A stretch of DNA of 50,390 nucleotides, from assembly GCA_018384745.1 (NCBI GenBank), contig JAHAYH010000053.1, positions 1 to 50,390 of the forward strand, written 5' to 3'. Position numbers and translations under genes: made by a program. The stretch is from Caryophanon sp. (GTDB lineage Bacteria; Bacillota; Bacilli; Bacillales_A; Planococcaceae). The notes under the pieces were generated by a model. That model was not told the DNA's origin, did not search any database, and saw nothing but the letters and a program-made list of their open reading frames with translations. Shown here piece by piece: positions 8,282 to 17,868 of this stretch. The number at the start of each line of letters is the position of its first letter. The stretch's first letter is position 1.

Positions 8282-8965
8282 TTATGCGTTTCGACGATTT
8301 AAAATTGCTTCGCCAAAAAGTAAATCTTCCTTCGTCGTCATTTTAACATTTTCATAGCTGCTTTCGACGATGTGAACGTGATACCCAATGTTTTCAACGA
8401 GCATCGCCTCATCTGTTCCTAAAAAGCCGACTTTATCCGCAACATCTGATGCTTCTTTTAACAACTCATAACGAAACGCTTGCGGTGTTTGAATGCTCCA
8501 TAATAGCTCACGATCTACCGTCTCTTCAATGATGCCGTCGCGTACAATTTTCATCGTATCTTTCACACGAACACCGGCGATCGCAGCCCCTTTTTCAAGT
8601 GCTACATCTGCTAATTTGTCAATCGTCTGTTGCAAAATAAACGGACGTGCCGCATCGTGCACCATGACTAAATCGGTTGGCTCCATTTGTACTAAGCAAG
8701 AGCGCACGCTATGTTGTCGCTCTGCACCACCTGTTGGTAAACCTTTTACTTTCGTAATGCCCGCTTCTTCAATGAGCTGTTTAATTTGAGCACGTTCTTC
8801 ATCTTTTACCGCAAGCCAAATGCCGGTGCATTTATCGTCCGCTTCAAACACGCGCAGCGTATGCACTAAAATTGTCGTGCCTTGCAGCTGTAAAAATAAC
8901 TTATTCATGCCAGCGCCCATGCGTGTTCCGCTTCCTGCTGCTGGTAATACTACTTCATACTTCAA
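8282..8965 (-). CDS. ispD: 2-C-methyl-D-erythritol 4-phosphate cytidylyltransferase
   Basis: Third enzyme of the MEP pathway: transfers CMP from CTP to MEP. The 227-residue protein has the nucleotidyltransferase signature PAAGSGTRMGAGMNKLFLQL at the N-terminus, the VMVHDAARPF motif around residues 100-110 and DRELLWSIQTPQAFR near 150. Length is normal. It begins 18 bases after the yacL stop, so yacL-ispD are probably one transcript. Confidence 0.95.
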   Translation of the reverse strand: MKYEVVLPAAGSGTRMGAGMNKLFLQLQGTTILVHTLRVFEADDKCTGIWLAVKDEERAQIKQLIEEAGITKVKGLPTGGAERQHSVRSCLVQMEPTDLVMVHDAARPFILQQTIDKLADVALEKGAAIAGVRVKDTMKIVRDGIIEETVDRELLWSIQTPQAFRYELLKEASDVADKVGFLGTDEAMLVENIGYHVHIVESSYENVKMTTKEDLLFGEAILNRRNA

Positions 8966-8983
8966 GTTGTCACACCCTATTTA

Positions 8984-10042
8984 TTATGTTTTGGCAAAGA
9001 TCATGCGCCCTGCTGATGTTTGCAACACACTCGTCACTTCGACTTGAATCGTCTGCCCGATATAATGTCGTCCACCTTCAATGACAATCATCGTACCATC
9101 ATCCAAATACGCAAGCCCTTGATTGTGCTCCTTGCCATCTTTAATGACGAGCACGGTCATTTTTTCACCTGGGATGACGACCGGCTTCACAGCATTCGCT
9201 AAATCATTAATGTTGAGCACATGCACTTGGTGCAGCTCACTCACTTTATTTAAATTAAAATCATTTGTAATAATTTGTCCATTCATTTCTTTTGCTAAAC
9301 GAACGAGCTTTAAATCCACTTCTGCGACATCGTCAAAGTCACGGTCCGTTAATAATACGTCATGCTTATACTCCTCTTGCAAACGTCGCAGCATATCCAA
9401 ACCGCGTCTTCCTCGCGTGCGCTTTAGCGTATCTGACGAATCCGCAATATGTTGCAGCTCCGTTAATACAAACTGCGGTACGACAAGCGTTCCTTCAACA
9501 AAGCCTGTTGCCGCAATATCGACGATGCGCCCATCAATGATCACCGACGTATCGAGCAGCTTTTGACTGCTTTCACGCGCTTGCTCCTCCAGCATTTTTT
9601 TGCGCGTGCCTTTCGTGCTAAACAGTGACACAATTTCATCGCGCTTTCGGAAACCGAGTTGGAATCCTAAATAGCCTAGTATAATCGATAACACAAATGG
9701 TAAAACAGATGTAATGATTGGCAGCTGGACGCGCTCAATGGCAAAGCCAATTAAATAGGCGACAATGAGTCCAATAATAAGTCCGACCGTGCCGAATAAT
9801 AAATCGGCAGCAGGTATTTTAAAGAGCACATCCTCCATCCAACGAATGAAACGTATACAGTAATCAACTAAAAAGAATGATAACGCTAAAAAAATGATTG
9901 CCCCTATGAGCAGCGATACGTATACGTTATTAATCCATTCGTTATGTGCAATGCCAATCACCTCATACAAAACGGGTAAAAAGATCAGTCCTAATGCGCC
10001 ACCAACAAACAAAAATGCTACTTGAATGACACGTTTTAGCAT
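8984..10042 (-). CDS. yacL: PIN/TRAM domain membrane protein YacL
   Basis: YacL is a conserved Bacillales protein of unknown precise role, probably a membrane-tethered RNase or RNA-binding protein. The 352-residue product has four predicted membrane helices (about residues 5-27, 38-62, 82-105, 111-130), a PIN-type nuclease domain from about 160 (LLDTSVIIDGRIVDIA, LTDRDFDD, QIITNDFNL with the acidic residues) and a C-terminal TRAM domain (about 290-350). In Bacillus it follows disA; here disA is missing. A perfect -10, TATAAT (10082-10087), lies about 40 bases upstream of the ATG, with a poor -35. Confidence 0.92.
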   Translation of the reverse strand: MLKRVIQVAFLFVGGALGLIFLPVLYEVIGIAHNEWINNVYVSLLIGAIIFLALSFFLVDYCIRFIRWMEDVLFKIPAADLLFGTVGLIIGLIVAYLIGFAIERVQLPIITSVLPFVLSIILGYLGFQLGFRKRDEIVSLFSTKGTRKKMLEEQARESSQKLLDTSVIIDGRIVDIAATGFVEGTLVVPQFVLTELQHIADSSDTLKRTRGRRGLDMLRRLQEEYKHDVLLTDRDFDDVAEVDLKLVRLAKEMNGQIITNDFNLNKVSELHQVHVLNINDLANAVKPVVIPGEKMTVLVIKDGKEHNQGLAYLDDGTMIVIEGGRHYIGQTIQVEVTSVLQTSAGRMIFAKT

Positions 10043-10373
10043 ATATGCACCTCACTTTCGTTTTTTCCTTTCATACTTTTAATTATACAATGTTTCGATT
10101 TGAAAAACCGTTTTTCCATCGTTTTATAACAGTACGTTAAGTCTCGTGATCTGTATTAGTACAGATGAAGTTATTTTCTACATTCCCCCAATTATATGCT
10201 AGGTTATGCGTTTTTATGCTATCAAACAGCGCGTTTTCTTGTTGAATTTGCACATTTTCTTTTTGTTCTGACGAGCGTTTAGTCAAAAATGCATATTTTG
10301 CACTAAAACAGCATGCAATCGTTTACAATCAGCACAGTATAAATTTTTCAAATATTTAGGGGGACAAAATTTC
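10043..10373. other. Divergent intergenic region between yacL and the acetate transporter
   Basis: These 331 bases hold the yacL -10 (10082-10087, minus), a short inverted repeat CTGTA-TTAG-TACAG near 10151-10164, and the cre-containing regulatory region of the plus-strand transporter. In most Bacillus genomes disA is found between radA and yacL; no trace of a disA coding sequence is visible here in any frame. Confidence 0.6.
10313..10327 (+). promoter_or_regulatory. Catabolite-responsive element (cre) upstream of the acetate transporter
   Basis: ATGCAATCGTTTACA matches the CcpA consensus WTGNAANCGNWNNCA at every defined position. It lies 47 bases before the ATG and overlaps possible promoter sequences (TACAAT at 10324-10329; TATAAA at 10338-10343), a location that favours repression by CcpA. 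Confidence 0.7.
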
Positions 10374-11024
10374 ATGAGCGAAACGAACAACGTGAAAGAA
10401 ATTAAAATCGCAACTGCAGACCCATCGGCAATTGGTCTTTTCGGTTTAGCGATTGTAACGCTTGTTGCTTCAACGCAAAAGCTTGGATGGACTGACGGCG
10501 TTGGTCTAATCATTCCTTGGGCAATTTTCCTTGGTGGACTTGCACAAATTTACGCATCCATTTTAGATGCGAAACATAACAACACATTCGGTACGACTGC
10601 ATTTGGTGCATACGGATTATTCTGGATGGGTGTTGCCATGACTTGGTTCATGCAAGCAGGCGTATTCGGTGATGCGTTTGTGATTGATTCAAATCAAACA
10701 GGTGCTATGTACGTTGGTTACTTAGTATTATCTGTATTTTTAACAATCGGTGCATTAGAAACGAACAAAGTATTATTCTTTATCTTCTTCTTAATCGATT
10801 TCTTATTCATCGGTTTAGCATTAAGCACATTTGGTATTATGGAACACGGAATGCATTTATTAGCTGCTTGGGCTGAATTATTCATCGCAATCCTTTCTTT
10901 ATACGGTGCTGGTGCAAACGTATTAAACAAACATTTTGGTTTCGAATTTTTACCAATCGGCAAGCCATTTGGCATTATTAAAAAACCAACTGCGGCAGCG
11001 AAAACAAAAACTTCTCGCGCCTAA
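10374..11024 (+). CDS. satP: Acetate uptake transporter, GPR1/FUN34/YaaH (SatP) family
   Basis: Predicted succinate/acetate-proton symporter or channel of the AceTr family. The 216-residue protein has the N-terminal family motif in variant form (ADPSAIGLFGLA, where NP is usual), FGTTAFGAYGLFW, and six hydrophobic segments (about 17-37, 43-60, 73-95, 107-127, 131-150, 158-178), ending in a basic tail. The start is set by GGGGGACAAAATTTC ahead of the ATG. It stands alone on the plus strand inside a minus-strand operon, in the position normally held by disA, and has a cre site, consistent with catabolite-controlled acetate uptake. Confidence 0.88.
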   Translation: MSETNNVKEIKIATADPSAIGLFGLAIVTLVASTQKLGWTDGVGLIIPWAIFLGGLAQIYASILDAKHNNTFGTTAFGAYGLFWMGVAMTWFMQAGVFGDAFVIDSNQTGAMYVGYLVLSVFLTIGALETNKVLFFIFFLIDFLFIGLALSTFGIMEHGMHLLAAWAELFIAILSLYGAGANVLNKHFGFEFLPIGKPFGIIKKPTAAAKTKTSRA

Positions 11025-11030
11025 TAATAA

Positions 11031-11067
11031 AACGCTATTCGTAAACGGCATACGAATAGCGTTTTTT
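11031..11067. terminator. Bidirectional terminator between satP and radA
   Basis: Perfect 13-base-pair hairpin (11031-11043 with 11051-11063, loop AACGGCA) flanked by an A-run on the left and a T-run on the right, serving both convergent genes. Confidence 0.92.
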
Positions 11068-11070
11068 GTT

Positions 11071-12447
11071 TTATAAATTGTTAAAGCATTGACGAAGCGC
11101 ATCGGCAATCGTTTCAACACCGATGACGTAAATACCATCTGGGAATTCCCATCCACCAATGTTGGATGCTGGAATGAAGACGCGTTGGAATCCAAGTTTT
11201 GCAGCTTCTTGCACACGCTGTTCAATCCGCGTGACGCGGCGTACTTCTCCCGTTAAACCGACCTCACCGATAAAGCAATCTGTTGGTTTTGTCGCTTCAT
11301 CTTTAAAGCTTGAGACAATCGACGTCAACAGCGCTAAATCGATCGCTGGCTCATCTAACTTTACGCCACCTGCCACTTTAATGTACGCATCTTGCGACTG
11401 AAGCATCATCCCCATACGCTTTTCAAGCACTGCCATTAACAGCTGCACGCGGTTTTGATCGACACCGGTTGCCATGCGCTTTGGATAGTTAAAGCTTGTC
11501 GGTGTAATAAGCGACTGAATTTCAACTAAAATTGGACGCGTCCCTTCCATCGAAGCAACAATGACCGAACCAGGCGCACCTTGTGAACGCTCTTGTAAAA
11601 ATAGCTCCGACGGATTGAGCACTTCCTTTAACCCGTTTTGTAGCATTTCAAAAATGGCAATTTCATTCGTTGATCCGAAGCGGTTTTTTTGGCTCCGTAA
11701 AATGCGGTGGTTATGGTGACGCTCCCCTTCAAAGTATAAAACGGTATCCACCATATGCTCTAAAATACGTGGCCCAGCAATTTGCCCTTCTTTCGTCACG
11801 TGACCGACTAAGAAAATCGCAATGTTTTTCGTCTTCGCGATGCGCATCAGTTCCGCTGTACATTCACGCACTTGTGACACCGATCCTGGAGCGCTCGTCA
11901 CTTCTGGATGATGCACCGTTTGGATCGAATCGACGATGACAAATTTCGGCTGTACTTGCTCAATCGTTTGGTGTAAATATTCTAAGTTCGTTTCGGAGTA
12001 AATGTATAATTCCTCAGATGTGACCCCTAAGCGTTCTGCACGCAGCTTCGTTTGACGAATCGATTCCTCTCCGGAAATGTAGAGCACGCGATGCCCTTTA
12101 TTCGACATAAGTGCCGACACTTGCAGCAGCAGCGTCGACTTCCCAATCCCTGGGTCACCACCAATAAGCACAAGCGAACCTGGGACAATGCCGCCACCAA
12201 GTACGCGGTTTAGCTCGCCTAGCTCCGTTTCGATGCGCGGTTCATCTTGTGTTTCCACTTTAATAATTGGGACCGCTTTATTTGATACGCTGCTCGAATG
12301 CTGGAATGCGCCGCGCGGACCTTTTGCGACAACTTCGACTTCTTCATTCATCGTGTTCCACGCACCGCATCCTGGACAACGCCCCATCCATTTTGCTGAT
12401 TCGTAGCCACAATCGCTACACATAAATTTTGATTTTTTCTTCGCCAT
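11071..12447 (-). CDS. radA: DNA repair protein RadA (branch migration ATPase)
   Basis: RadA/Sms is a hexameric DnaB-like helicase that drives D-loop branch migration in recombination. The 458-residue protein has an N-terminal C4 zinc finger (C10, C13, C24, C27), a RecA-like ATPase with Walker [11 protein letters not shown] at 96-105, the RadA-specific KNRFGS motif near 256-261, and a C-terminal Lon-protease-like domain ([27 protein letters not shown]). Length is normal. It follows clpC but is separated by a strong terminator and has a TATAAT (12480-12485) about 35 bases ahead of the start. Confidence 0.96.
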   Translation of the reverse strand: MAKKKSKFMCSDCGYESAKWMGRCPGCGAWNTMNEEVEVVAKGPRGAFQHSSSVSNKAVPIIKVETQDEPRIETELGELNRVLGGGIVPGSLVLIGGDPGIGKSTLLLQVSALMSNKGHRVLYISGEESIRQTKLRAERLGVTSEELYIYSETNLEYLHQTIEQVQPKFVIVDSIQTVHHPEVTSAPGSVSQVRECTAELMRIAKTKNIAIFLVGHVTKEGQIAGPRILEHMVDTVLYFEGERHHNHRILRSQKNRFGSTNEIAIFEMLQNGLKEVLNPSELFLQERSQGAPGSVIVASMEGTRPILVEIQSLITPTSFNYPKRMATGVDQNRVQLLMAVLEKRMGMMLQSQDAYIKVAGGVKLDEPAIDLALLTSIVSSFKDEATKPTDCFIGEVGLTGEVRRVTRIEQRVQEAAKLGFQRVFIPASNIGGWEFPDGIYVIGVETIADALRQCFNNL

Positions 12448-12523
12448 AACGTCTCCTCCGAATGTTTGTTCTACTATTAATTATACGGGAAAACAAACGC
12501 AACTGCGATCATTAACACTCTAT

Positions 12524-12560
12524 AAAAAAAGCGCTACGCAGCTGTTGCTACGTAACGCTT
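12524..12560 (-). terminator. Terminator of the ctsR-mcsA-mcsB-clpC operon
   Basis: A 14-base-pair stem (12547-12560 with 12529-12542, two G-U pairs, four-base loop) followed by a run of U on the minus strand. Confidence 0.9.
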
Positions 12561-12565
12561 CGTCA

Positions 12566-15019
12566 TTATTTTGTTAACGATACTTCCGTCTCTGCATCTT
12601 TCAGCGTTACGGTAAATGTGTCGTTTGCGTAATCGATTAAGACGTTTTGCCCTTTTTGAATGTTGCCCATTAACAGCTCTTCTGATAAGCGGTCTTCAAT
12701 ATGCTTTTGAATCGCGCGGCGAATTGGACGTGCTCCGTATTGCGGATCGTAGCCTTCTTCACCAATTTTATCAATCGCTGACTCCGTTAATTCAAGCGCA
12801 ATGTCTTGTTCTTTTAAACGTTTCGTTAATGAAATGACCATGTATTTTACGATTTCGCGTAAATGCTCTTTTTCTAATGAGTGGAACACGATCATTTCGT
12901 CGATACGGTTTAAGAACTCCGGACGGAATGCTTTTTTCAGCTCTTCTAACATCGTTGACTTCATATCTTTTTGTTTTGACTCTGATGATTGTGCGCTGAA
13001 CCCTAATGACTTACGGTACTTCACAGCATCTGCCCCAACGTTTGAAGTCATAATAACAACGGTGTTACGGAAGTCGACTGTACGACCTTTTGAGTCTGTT
13101 AAGCGACCATCGTCTAACACTTGTAATAAAATGTTGAACACGTCTGGATGCGCTTTTTCAATTTCATCAAGTAATACAACTGAGTACGGTTTGCGACGTA
13201 CTTTCTCCGTTAATTGACCGCCTTCATCATAGCCTACGTAACCTGGAGGTGAACCGACTAAACGAGATGTCGTATGCTTCTCCATGTACTCAGACATATC
13301 GATGCGAATCATCGCGTCTTCATCCCCAAACATTACTTCAGCAAGTGCGCGCGCAAGCTCTGTTTTACCAACACCTGTTGGACCTAAGAAGATGAATGAG
13401 CCGATTGGACGTTTTGGATCTTTTAAGCCAGCACGTGCACGACGGATCGCACGAGAAATCGCTTCAACCGCTTCGCCTTGACCGACAACGCGCTTATGCA
13501 GCTCCTCTTCTAATTTTAAAAGCTTCGCTGTTTCTTCCTCAGCAATTTTTGATACAGGAATACCTGTCCACATCGATACAACAAGTGCTACGTCTTCTAC
13601 TGTTACTTGTGACTCTTCGCGGTTTTTCTCTTCTTCCCATGATTTCTTCGTGCTTTCGCGCTCTTCTTTTAGCTTTTGCTCTTTGTCGCGAAGCTCGGCT
13701 GCTTTTTCGAAATCTTGGCTTGAAATCGCTGATTCTTTCTCAGATTGAATCGCTTCTAATTGCTCTTCAATTTCCTTTAAATCTGGTGGCGTTGTGAATG
13801 AACGTAAACGCACTTTTGAACCTGCCTCATCGATTAAGTCGATTGCTTTATCCGGTAAGAAACGGTCTGAAATGTAGCGGTCTGACATTTTTACCGCTGC
13901 ATCGATTGCTTCATCGGTAATTTTCACACGGTGATGCGCCTCATAACGATCGCGTAAGCCGTGAATAATTTGAATCGATTCTTCAACAGTTGGCTCGTCC
14001 ACTTGAATCGGTTGGAAACGACGCTCAAGCGCTGCATCTTTTTCGATATATTTACGGTACTCATCTAACGTTGTTGCACCGATACATTGCAGCTCACCGC
14101 GTGCAAGCGATGGTTTTAAAATGTTCGACGCATCAATCGCACCTTCTGCTCCACCTGCACCAATTAACGTATGCAGCTCGTCGATGAATAAAATGATGTT
14201 GCCTGCTTGGCGAATTTCATCCATCACTTTTTTCAGACGGTCTTCAAACTCACCGCGATATTTTGTTCCGGCAACAACTGTCCCCATATCGAGTGTCATT
14301 ACGCGTTTGTCACGTAATGTTTCTGGCACTTCATTGGCCACGATGCGCTGTGCTAATCCTTCTGCGATCGCTGTTTTACCAACACCAGGCTCCCCGATTA
14401 ATACAGGGTTGTTTTTCGTACGACGTGATAGCACTTCAATCACACGTGTAATTTCTTTTGAACGGCCGATTACTGGGTCCAGTGAGCCTTCACGTGCCGT
14501 TTGTGTTAAGTCACGTGCTAAACCGTCAAGCGTTGGTGTTGCAGCTGTTTGTGATGCTGGTGCACTGCTTTGTGGCGTGTCGTTGTTGCCAAGTAATAAT
14601 AACACTTGCTGACGCGCTTTGTTTAAGCTTACGCCTGCGTTATTTAATACGCGTGCCGCTACCCCTTCGCCTTCACGAATAAGCGCTAATAATAAATGCT
14701 CTGTTCCGATATATTTATGACCAAGCTTACGAGACTCATCCACTGATAGCTCGATCACTTTTTTCGCACGTGGTGTGTAATGTACGATTGGGCCTACTTT
14801 TTCTGTTCCTTTGCCGACAAGCTCTTCAATGCCTGATTCAATCATTTGTGGACTCACATCAATTGCTTCTAATGCTTTTGCAGCAATGCCGCCGCCTTCA
14901 CGAATTAAGCCAAGTAAAATATGCTCCGTCCCAATAGACTCATGCTTCCATTGAATTGCTTCTTCTTGCGCTAATTGTAAAACCTTCTGTGCACGTTGTG
15001 TGAATCGATTAAACATCAT
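12566..15019 (-). CDS. clpC: ATP-dependent Clp protease ATP-binding subunit ClpC
   Basis: Hsp100/Clp unfoldase that delivers substrates, including phosphoarginine-marked proteins, to ClpP. The 817-residue protein has the double Clp N-domain (about 1-145, binding site for McsB-marked substrates and adaptors), AAA domain 1 with GEPGVGKTA near 207, a coiled-coil middle domain containing a UVR segment ([16 protein letters not shown] near 435), and AAA domain 2 with GPTGVGKTE near 547. Length and sequence follow B. subtilis ClpC closely. The ATG at 15019 overlaps the mcsB stop by four bases (ATGA), so translation is coupled. Confidence 0.98.
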   Translation of the reverse strand: MMFNRFTQRAQKVLQLAQEEAIQWKHESIGTEHILLGLIREGGGIAAKALEAIDVSPQMIESGIEELVGKGTEKVGPIVHYTPRAKKVIELSVDESRKLGHKYIGTEHLLLALIREGEGVAARVLNNAGVSLNKARQQVLLLLGNNDTPQSSAPASQTAATPTLDGLARDLTQTAREGSLDPVIGRSKEITRVIEVLSRRTKNNPVLIGEPGVGKTAIAEGLAQRIVANEVPETLRDKRVMTLDMGTVVAGTKYRGEFEDRLKKVMDEIRQAGNIILFIDELHTLIGAGGAEGAIDASNILKPSLARGELQCIGATTLDEYRKYIEKDAALERRFQPIQVDEPTVEESIQIIHGLRDRYEAHHRVKITDEAIDAAVKMSDRYISDRFLPDKAIDLIDEAGSKVRLRSFTTPPDLKEIEEQLEAIQSEKESAISSQDFEKAAELRDKEQKLKEERESTKKSWEEEKNREESQVTVEDVALVVSMWTGIPVSKIAEEETAKLLKLEEELHKRVVGQGEAVEAISRAIRRARAGLKDPKRPIGSFIFLGPTGVGKTELARALAEVMFGDEDAMIRIDMSEYMEKHTTSRLVGSPPGYVGYDEGGQLTEKVRRKPYSVVLLDEIEKAHPDVFNILLQVLDDGRLTDSKGRTVDFRNTVVIMTSNVGADAVKYRKSLGFSAQSSESKQKDMKSTMLEELKKAFRPEFLNRIDEMIVFHSLEKEHLREIVKYMVISLTKRLKEQDIALELTESAIDKIGEEGYDPQYGARPIRRAIQKHIEDRLSEELLMGNIQKGQNVLIDYANDTFTVTLKDAETEVSLTK

Positions 15020-16107
15020 ACGATATCCTCTCCTTTTTCCCCATTGGTTTCATCATTCTCTGTATGTCGTTGTTCTATTAAATGCTCACGTAACAATTTT
15101 GCTCGCGCAATGTCACGCTGCTCTGGTTGTAATGTTGAACCGGCATACTGCTGTAAAAATCCTCGTTGTATAAGCATCATGCAAGTGTTAATGGTGTCGA
15201 CAGCTACGTCGTCGATATAGCCTAAATTAATGCCAAGTCGAACGTTTGATAAACATGCTGCCGCCTCTTCGCTCGATAGCGTTCGCGCATAGCGAAGTGT
15301 ACCGAGTGCGCGGAAAATGCGGTCTTCAAGAGCGGTTGCTGCACGATATAGCAGCTGTTCTCTCGCCTCTTTTTCACGCGCGATTATTTTTTCTGTTACC
15401 GCTTGTAAGTCGGCTAAAATATCAGCTTCTGATTTACCAAGCGTCATTTGATTCGACACTTGATACATGTTGCCTAAATTTTCGCTTCCTTCTCCATATA
15501 TACCCCGTACGACCATTCCTAATCTTGGCATCGTTTGAATTAATTGCTTCATTTCATTTGTAAGCGTCAATGCTGGTAAATGCAGCATGACCGATGCACG
15601 TAAACCTGTTCCCGTATTCGTTGGACACGTTGTTAAATAACCAAATTGCTCATCGTATGCATAATCAATATGCGCCTCAAGTAGTTGATCGATGTGCAAC
15701 GCGCGCGCATACGCTTGCTGTAGTTGCAAACCTGGCTGCAAGCTTTGAATGCGTAAATGATCCTCTTCATTGACCATGACGCTCATCGTCTCATCGTCTG
15801 TCACAAGCATGCTGCCATGCTTACGCTTTGCAAGCAGCGGACTAATCATATGCTTCTCGACAAGCACTAAACGCTGCAAAGGTGTCAGCTGCTGCATTGT
15901 AAAATATGAAAAATCGTACTGCTGTAAAATTTCGGCCACTTGTTCATTGATTGCCGCCGCTGCATCTTCTTGCTGCTTGCGTGGAAATGCGTGATGTGCA
16001 AAATTTCGCGCTAGACGAATGCGCGTGCTAATGACAATGTCATCGTCACGCTGTGGCTCCATCCATTGCGGCGTTACGTGTCGTAAAAATACATCAATCG
16101 TTGTCAC
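15016..16107 (-). CDS. mcsB: Protein arginine kinase McsB
   Basis: McsB phosphorylates arginine residues, marking proteins for ClpCP, and inactivates CtsR under heat stress. The 363-residue protein has the guanido-phosphotransferase catalytic domain: STRIRLARN at 27-35 for ATP binding and the CPTNTGTG loop with the catalytic cysteine at about C161, followed by the helical C-terminal substrate domain. It overlaps mcsA by four bases upstream and clpC by four bases downstream, giving a tightly coupled operon. Confidence 0.96.
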   Translation of the reverse strand: MTTIDVFLRHVTPQWMEPQRDDDIVISTRIRLARNFAHHAFPRKQQEDAAAAINEQVAEILQQYDFSYFTMQQLTPLQRLVLVEKHMISPLLAKRKHGSMLVTDDETMSVMVNEEDHLRIQSLQPGLQLQQAYARALHIDQLLEAHIDYAYDEQFGYLTTCPTNTGTGLRASVMLHLPALTLTNEMKQLIQTMPRLGMVVRGIYGEGSENLGNMYQVSNQMTLGKSEADILADLQAVTEKIIAREKEAREQLLYRAATALEDRIFRALGTLRYARTLSSEEAAACLSNVRLGINLGYIDDVAVDTINTCMMLIQRGFLQQYAGSTLQPEQRDIARAKLLREHLIEQRHTENDETNGEKGEDIV

Positions 16108-16625
16108 GCCTCGTCACCTCCTGCAAGCTGCGCTTCAAGTGCACGCGCTTCATCACGAAGCTTTGCGGCGTCTTCAAAGCGCTCTTCTTCAACAGCTGTG
16201 CGCATCGTTTGGCGCAGCAGTTCAATGCGTTTTTTCAGCGCGGCTTTTTCACTCACCGCACCGGGCATTTTACCGGTATGCTCTGTTCCGCCGTGCAGAC
16301 GCTTTAGCAGCTGTGGTAAATTTTCGCGAAACGCGTCATAGCAATCGGTGCAACCGAATTTGCCGTCTTGTAAAAACTGATCAAACGTCGTGTGACACGT
16401 GTCGCACGTCGGCTGTTTTTTTGGTTGCTGCTGTTCGTTATACCATGTTGGAGAACCAAACCACGTCGATAACATATCATGTAGTGTATCGTGCTGTGGT
16501 TCCACGTGAAACGGATGAATCGTTGCAGCGCACTCATGACATAAATGCTTTTTCAATTGATGTCCGTTATTTACTTGCGTTACAACAATCGCTGCTTCGC
16601 GTTGTTGACAATTTTCACAAATCAT
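16104..16625 (-). CDS. mcsA: McsB activator protein McsA
   Basis: Zinc-finger activator of the arginine kinase McsB. The 173-residue protein has four CxxC pairs (MICENC at the N-terminus, HLCHECA, CDTCHTTF, CTDCYDAF) for two zinc sites, then a C-terminal UVR domain (EEERFEDAAKLRDEARALEAQL) that resembles the UVR segment in ClpC. The ATG at 16625 follows GAGGTG by seven bases. It begins 14 bases after ctsR. Confidence 0.95.
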   Translation of the reverse strand: MICENCQQREAAIVVTQVNNGHQLKKHLCHECAATIHPFHVEPQHDTLHDMLSTWFGSPTWYNEQQQPKKQPTCDTCHTTFDQFLQDGKFGCTDCYDAFRENLPQLLKRLHGGTEHTGKMPGAVSEKAALKKRIELLRQTMRTAVEEERFEDAAKLRDEARALEAQLAGGDEA

Positions 16626-16639
16626 AGAGGAACACCTCG

Positions 16640-17104
16640 TTACTTTTCATATAATATCGTTGTTAACATTGCTTTTAAGATGCCTGCACGCAACTGATCG
16701 CGCACAGGTAATGGCAATCGTAAAACGGAGCGATCCATCGCCGCTAATATAAGCTTTGCTTCACGCTTTGAAATGACGTCTTCATCAATAAGACGATACG
16801 TAATATCTTCTGAAACGCTTTGTGGTAGCTCCTCGCCAATTTGCTCGAACATCGCTTCGATTAAATCTTTTTTCGAATGTGCGCGAACGCGTGTAATGCG
16901 AATATAGCCACCGCCACCTCGTTTACTTTCGACAATATAGCCTCGTTCAGCAGTAAAGCGTGTGCTTATAACATAATTAATTTGAGAAGGAACGCATTGA
17001 AATTGATCCGCAATGGCGCTGCGTTTAATCTCAACATGCCCTGTACCTTCTGATTCGAGAATTTGCTTCAAATATCCTTCAATAATGTCTGATATATTTC
17101 CCAT
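16640..17104 (-). CDS. ctsR: Transcriptional repressor CtsR
   Basis: CtsR represses clp and other heat-shock genes in low-GC Gram-positives and is released on heating. The 154-residue protein has the winged helix-turn-helix N-terminal half (ISDIIEGYLKQIL; FQCVPSQINYVISTRFT) with the glycine-rich wing (SKRGGGGYIRI, residues about 58-68) that acts as the heat sensor, and the dimerisation domain in the C-terminal half. It heads the operon and has a perfect CtsR operator at its own promoter, so it is autoregulated. Confidence 0.97.
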   Translation of the reverse strand: MGNISDIIEGYLKQILESEGTGHVEIKRSAIADQFQCVPSQINYVISTRFTAERGYIVESKRGGGGYIRITRVRAHSKKDLIEAMFEQIGEELPQSVSEDITYRLIDEDVISKREAKLILAAMDRSVLRLPLPVRDQLRAGILKAMLTTILYEK

Positions 17105-17134
17105 TTGTTTTCACCTCACGTTGTACGAACTGAC

Positions 17135-17182
17135 TTTGACTATCTTTGACTTTATTATAATAACAGCTGAAAAAGTTTTCAA
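17135..17182 (-). promoter_or_regulatory. ctsR operon promoter with CtsR operator
   Basis: On the minus strand TTGAAA (17177-17182) and TATAAT (17154-17159) are exactly 17 bases apart. Three bases downstream of the -10 lies AGTCAAA-GAT-AGTCAAA (17135-17151), an exact match to the CtsR heptad direct repeat (A/G)GTCAAA-NAN-(A/G)GTCAAA, covering the transcription start. This is the classical layout for CtsR repression. Confidence 0.93.
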
Positions 17183-17314
17183 ATTATCTGCTCTTTTTTC
17201 TTGTACCCATGTATTGAAATAAAAAAAACCACACGTGTTAATTCATCCATCATTAGCGGTGCGTACGATACAGCTAAAGTATTTACATGGCGCTCGGATA
17301 TCGACAAACAAAAT

Positions 17315-17349
17315 AAAGCATCCGCGAATTGTACATTCACAGATGCTTT
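17315..17349 (-). terminator. Possible terminator after the DUF4870 gene
   Basis: AAAGCATC (17315-17322) pairs with GATGCTTT (17342-17349), and an inner GAAT/ATTC pair shortens the loop. The minus-strand tail ATTTTGTTTG is only moderately U-rich, so the call is tentative. Confidence 0.45.
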
Positions 17350-17356
17350 GTTCCAT

Positions 17357-17662
17357 TTAGACGATATGTTTAACGATTGGGTATTCCCAGTTGTCATCTG
17401 CTAATGCTTTCACAATACCAATGACTGGCACGATAATTGTCATTAAGCTGAAAACGATTAAAAATGGAATACCAATAATGATGAATGATAACGCTGTTGA
17501 AATGCCGATCAGCACCCACATGACAAATTGGAATAACAACGCTTGAATCGATAAGCGCTTCACATCTTTATCTTGCGTAATTAAAAACACTAAAATCGGT
17601 ACGAGTACCGGCATAAAAAATGCGCTGGCGTGCAGTAACACTTTTGTCCATTTTTGTTCCAT
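17357..17662 (-). CDS. DUF4870 family small membrane protein
   Basis: A 101-residue protein with the DUF4870 (Tic20-like) pattern: an N-terminal helix LLHASAFFMPVLVPILVFLI, a short cytoplasmic loop TQDKDVKRLSIQALLFQ, then two further hydrophobic segments (about 43-63 and 66-86) ending in DDNWEYPIVKHIV. The WxYPI ending is typical of the family. Function is unknown. It is monocistronic, divergent from corA; a GGAGAGG ribosome binding site precedes the ATG. Confidence 0.8.
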   Translation of the reverse strand: MEQKWTKVLLHASAFFMPVLVPILVFLITQDKDVKRLSIQALLFQFVMWVLIGISTALSFIIIGIPFLIVFSLMTIIVPVIGIVKALADDNWEYPIVKHIV

Positions 17663-17868
17663 ATACAGTTTCCTCTCCGTAGTAAAATTATTGTAACGCA
17701 GAATTCCGTCTGCGATTTAATTTGTGCAAGCTTGCCGTTTCGAAACAATTGGCTTGTTATTATATTGTACGGATAAGCGCTCATTTAGTTTCATTTTTTG
17801 TACAATTTTTATGAATATGTTTTAACAACTTTGTTTTAGCGAATAAATAAGGGAAAGAAGGTGAACGC

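Noticed and set aside
17798-17805. TTGTACAA near corA (and another at 5912-5919) as LitR/CarH sites
   Set aside because: Isolated single copies of an 8-base palindrome are expected by chance in AT-rich DNA; only the clustered, 11-base phased copies near 35000 are convincing.
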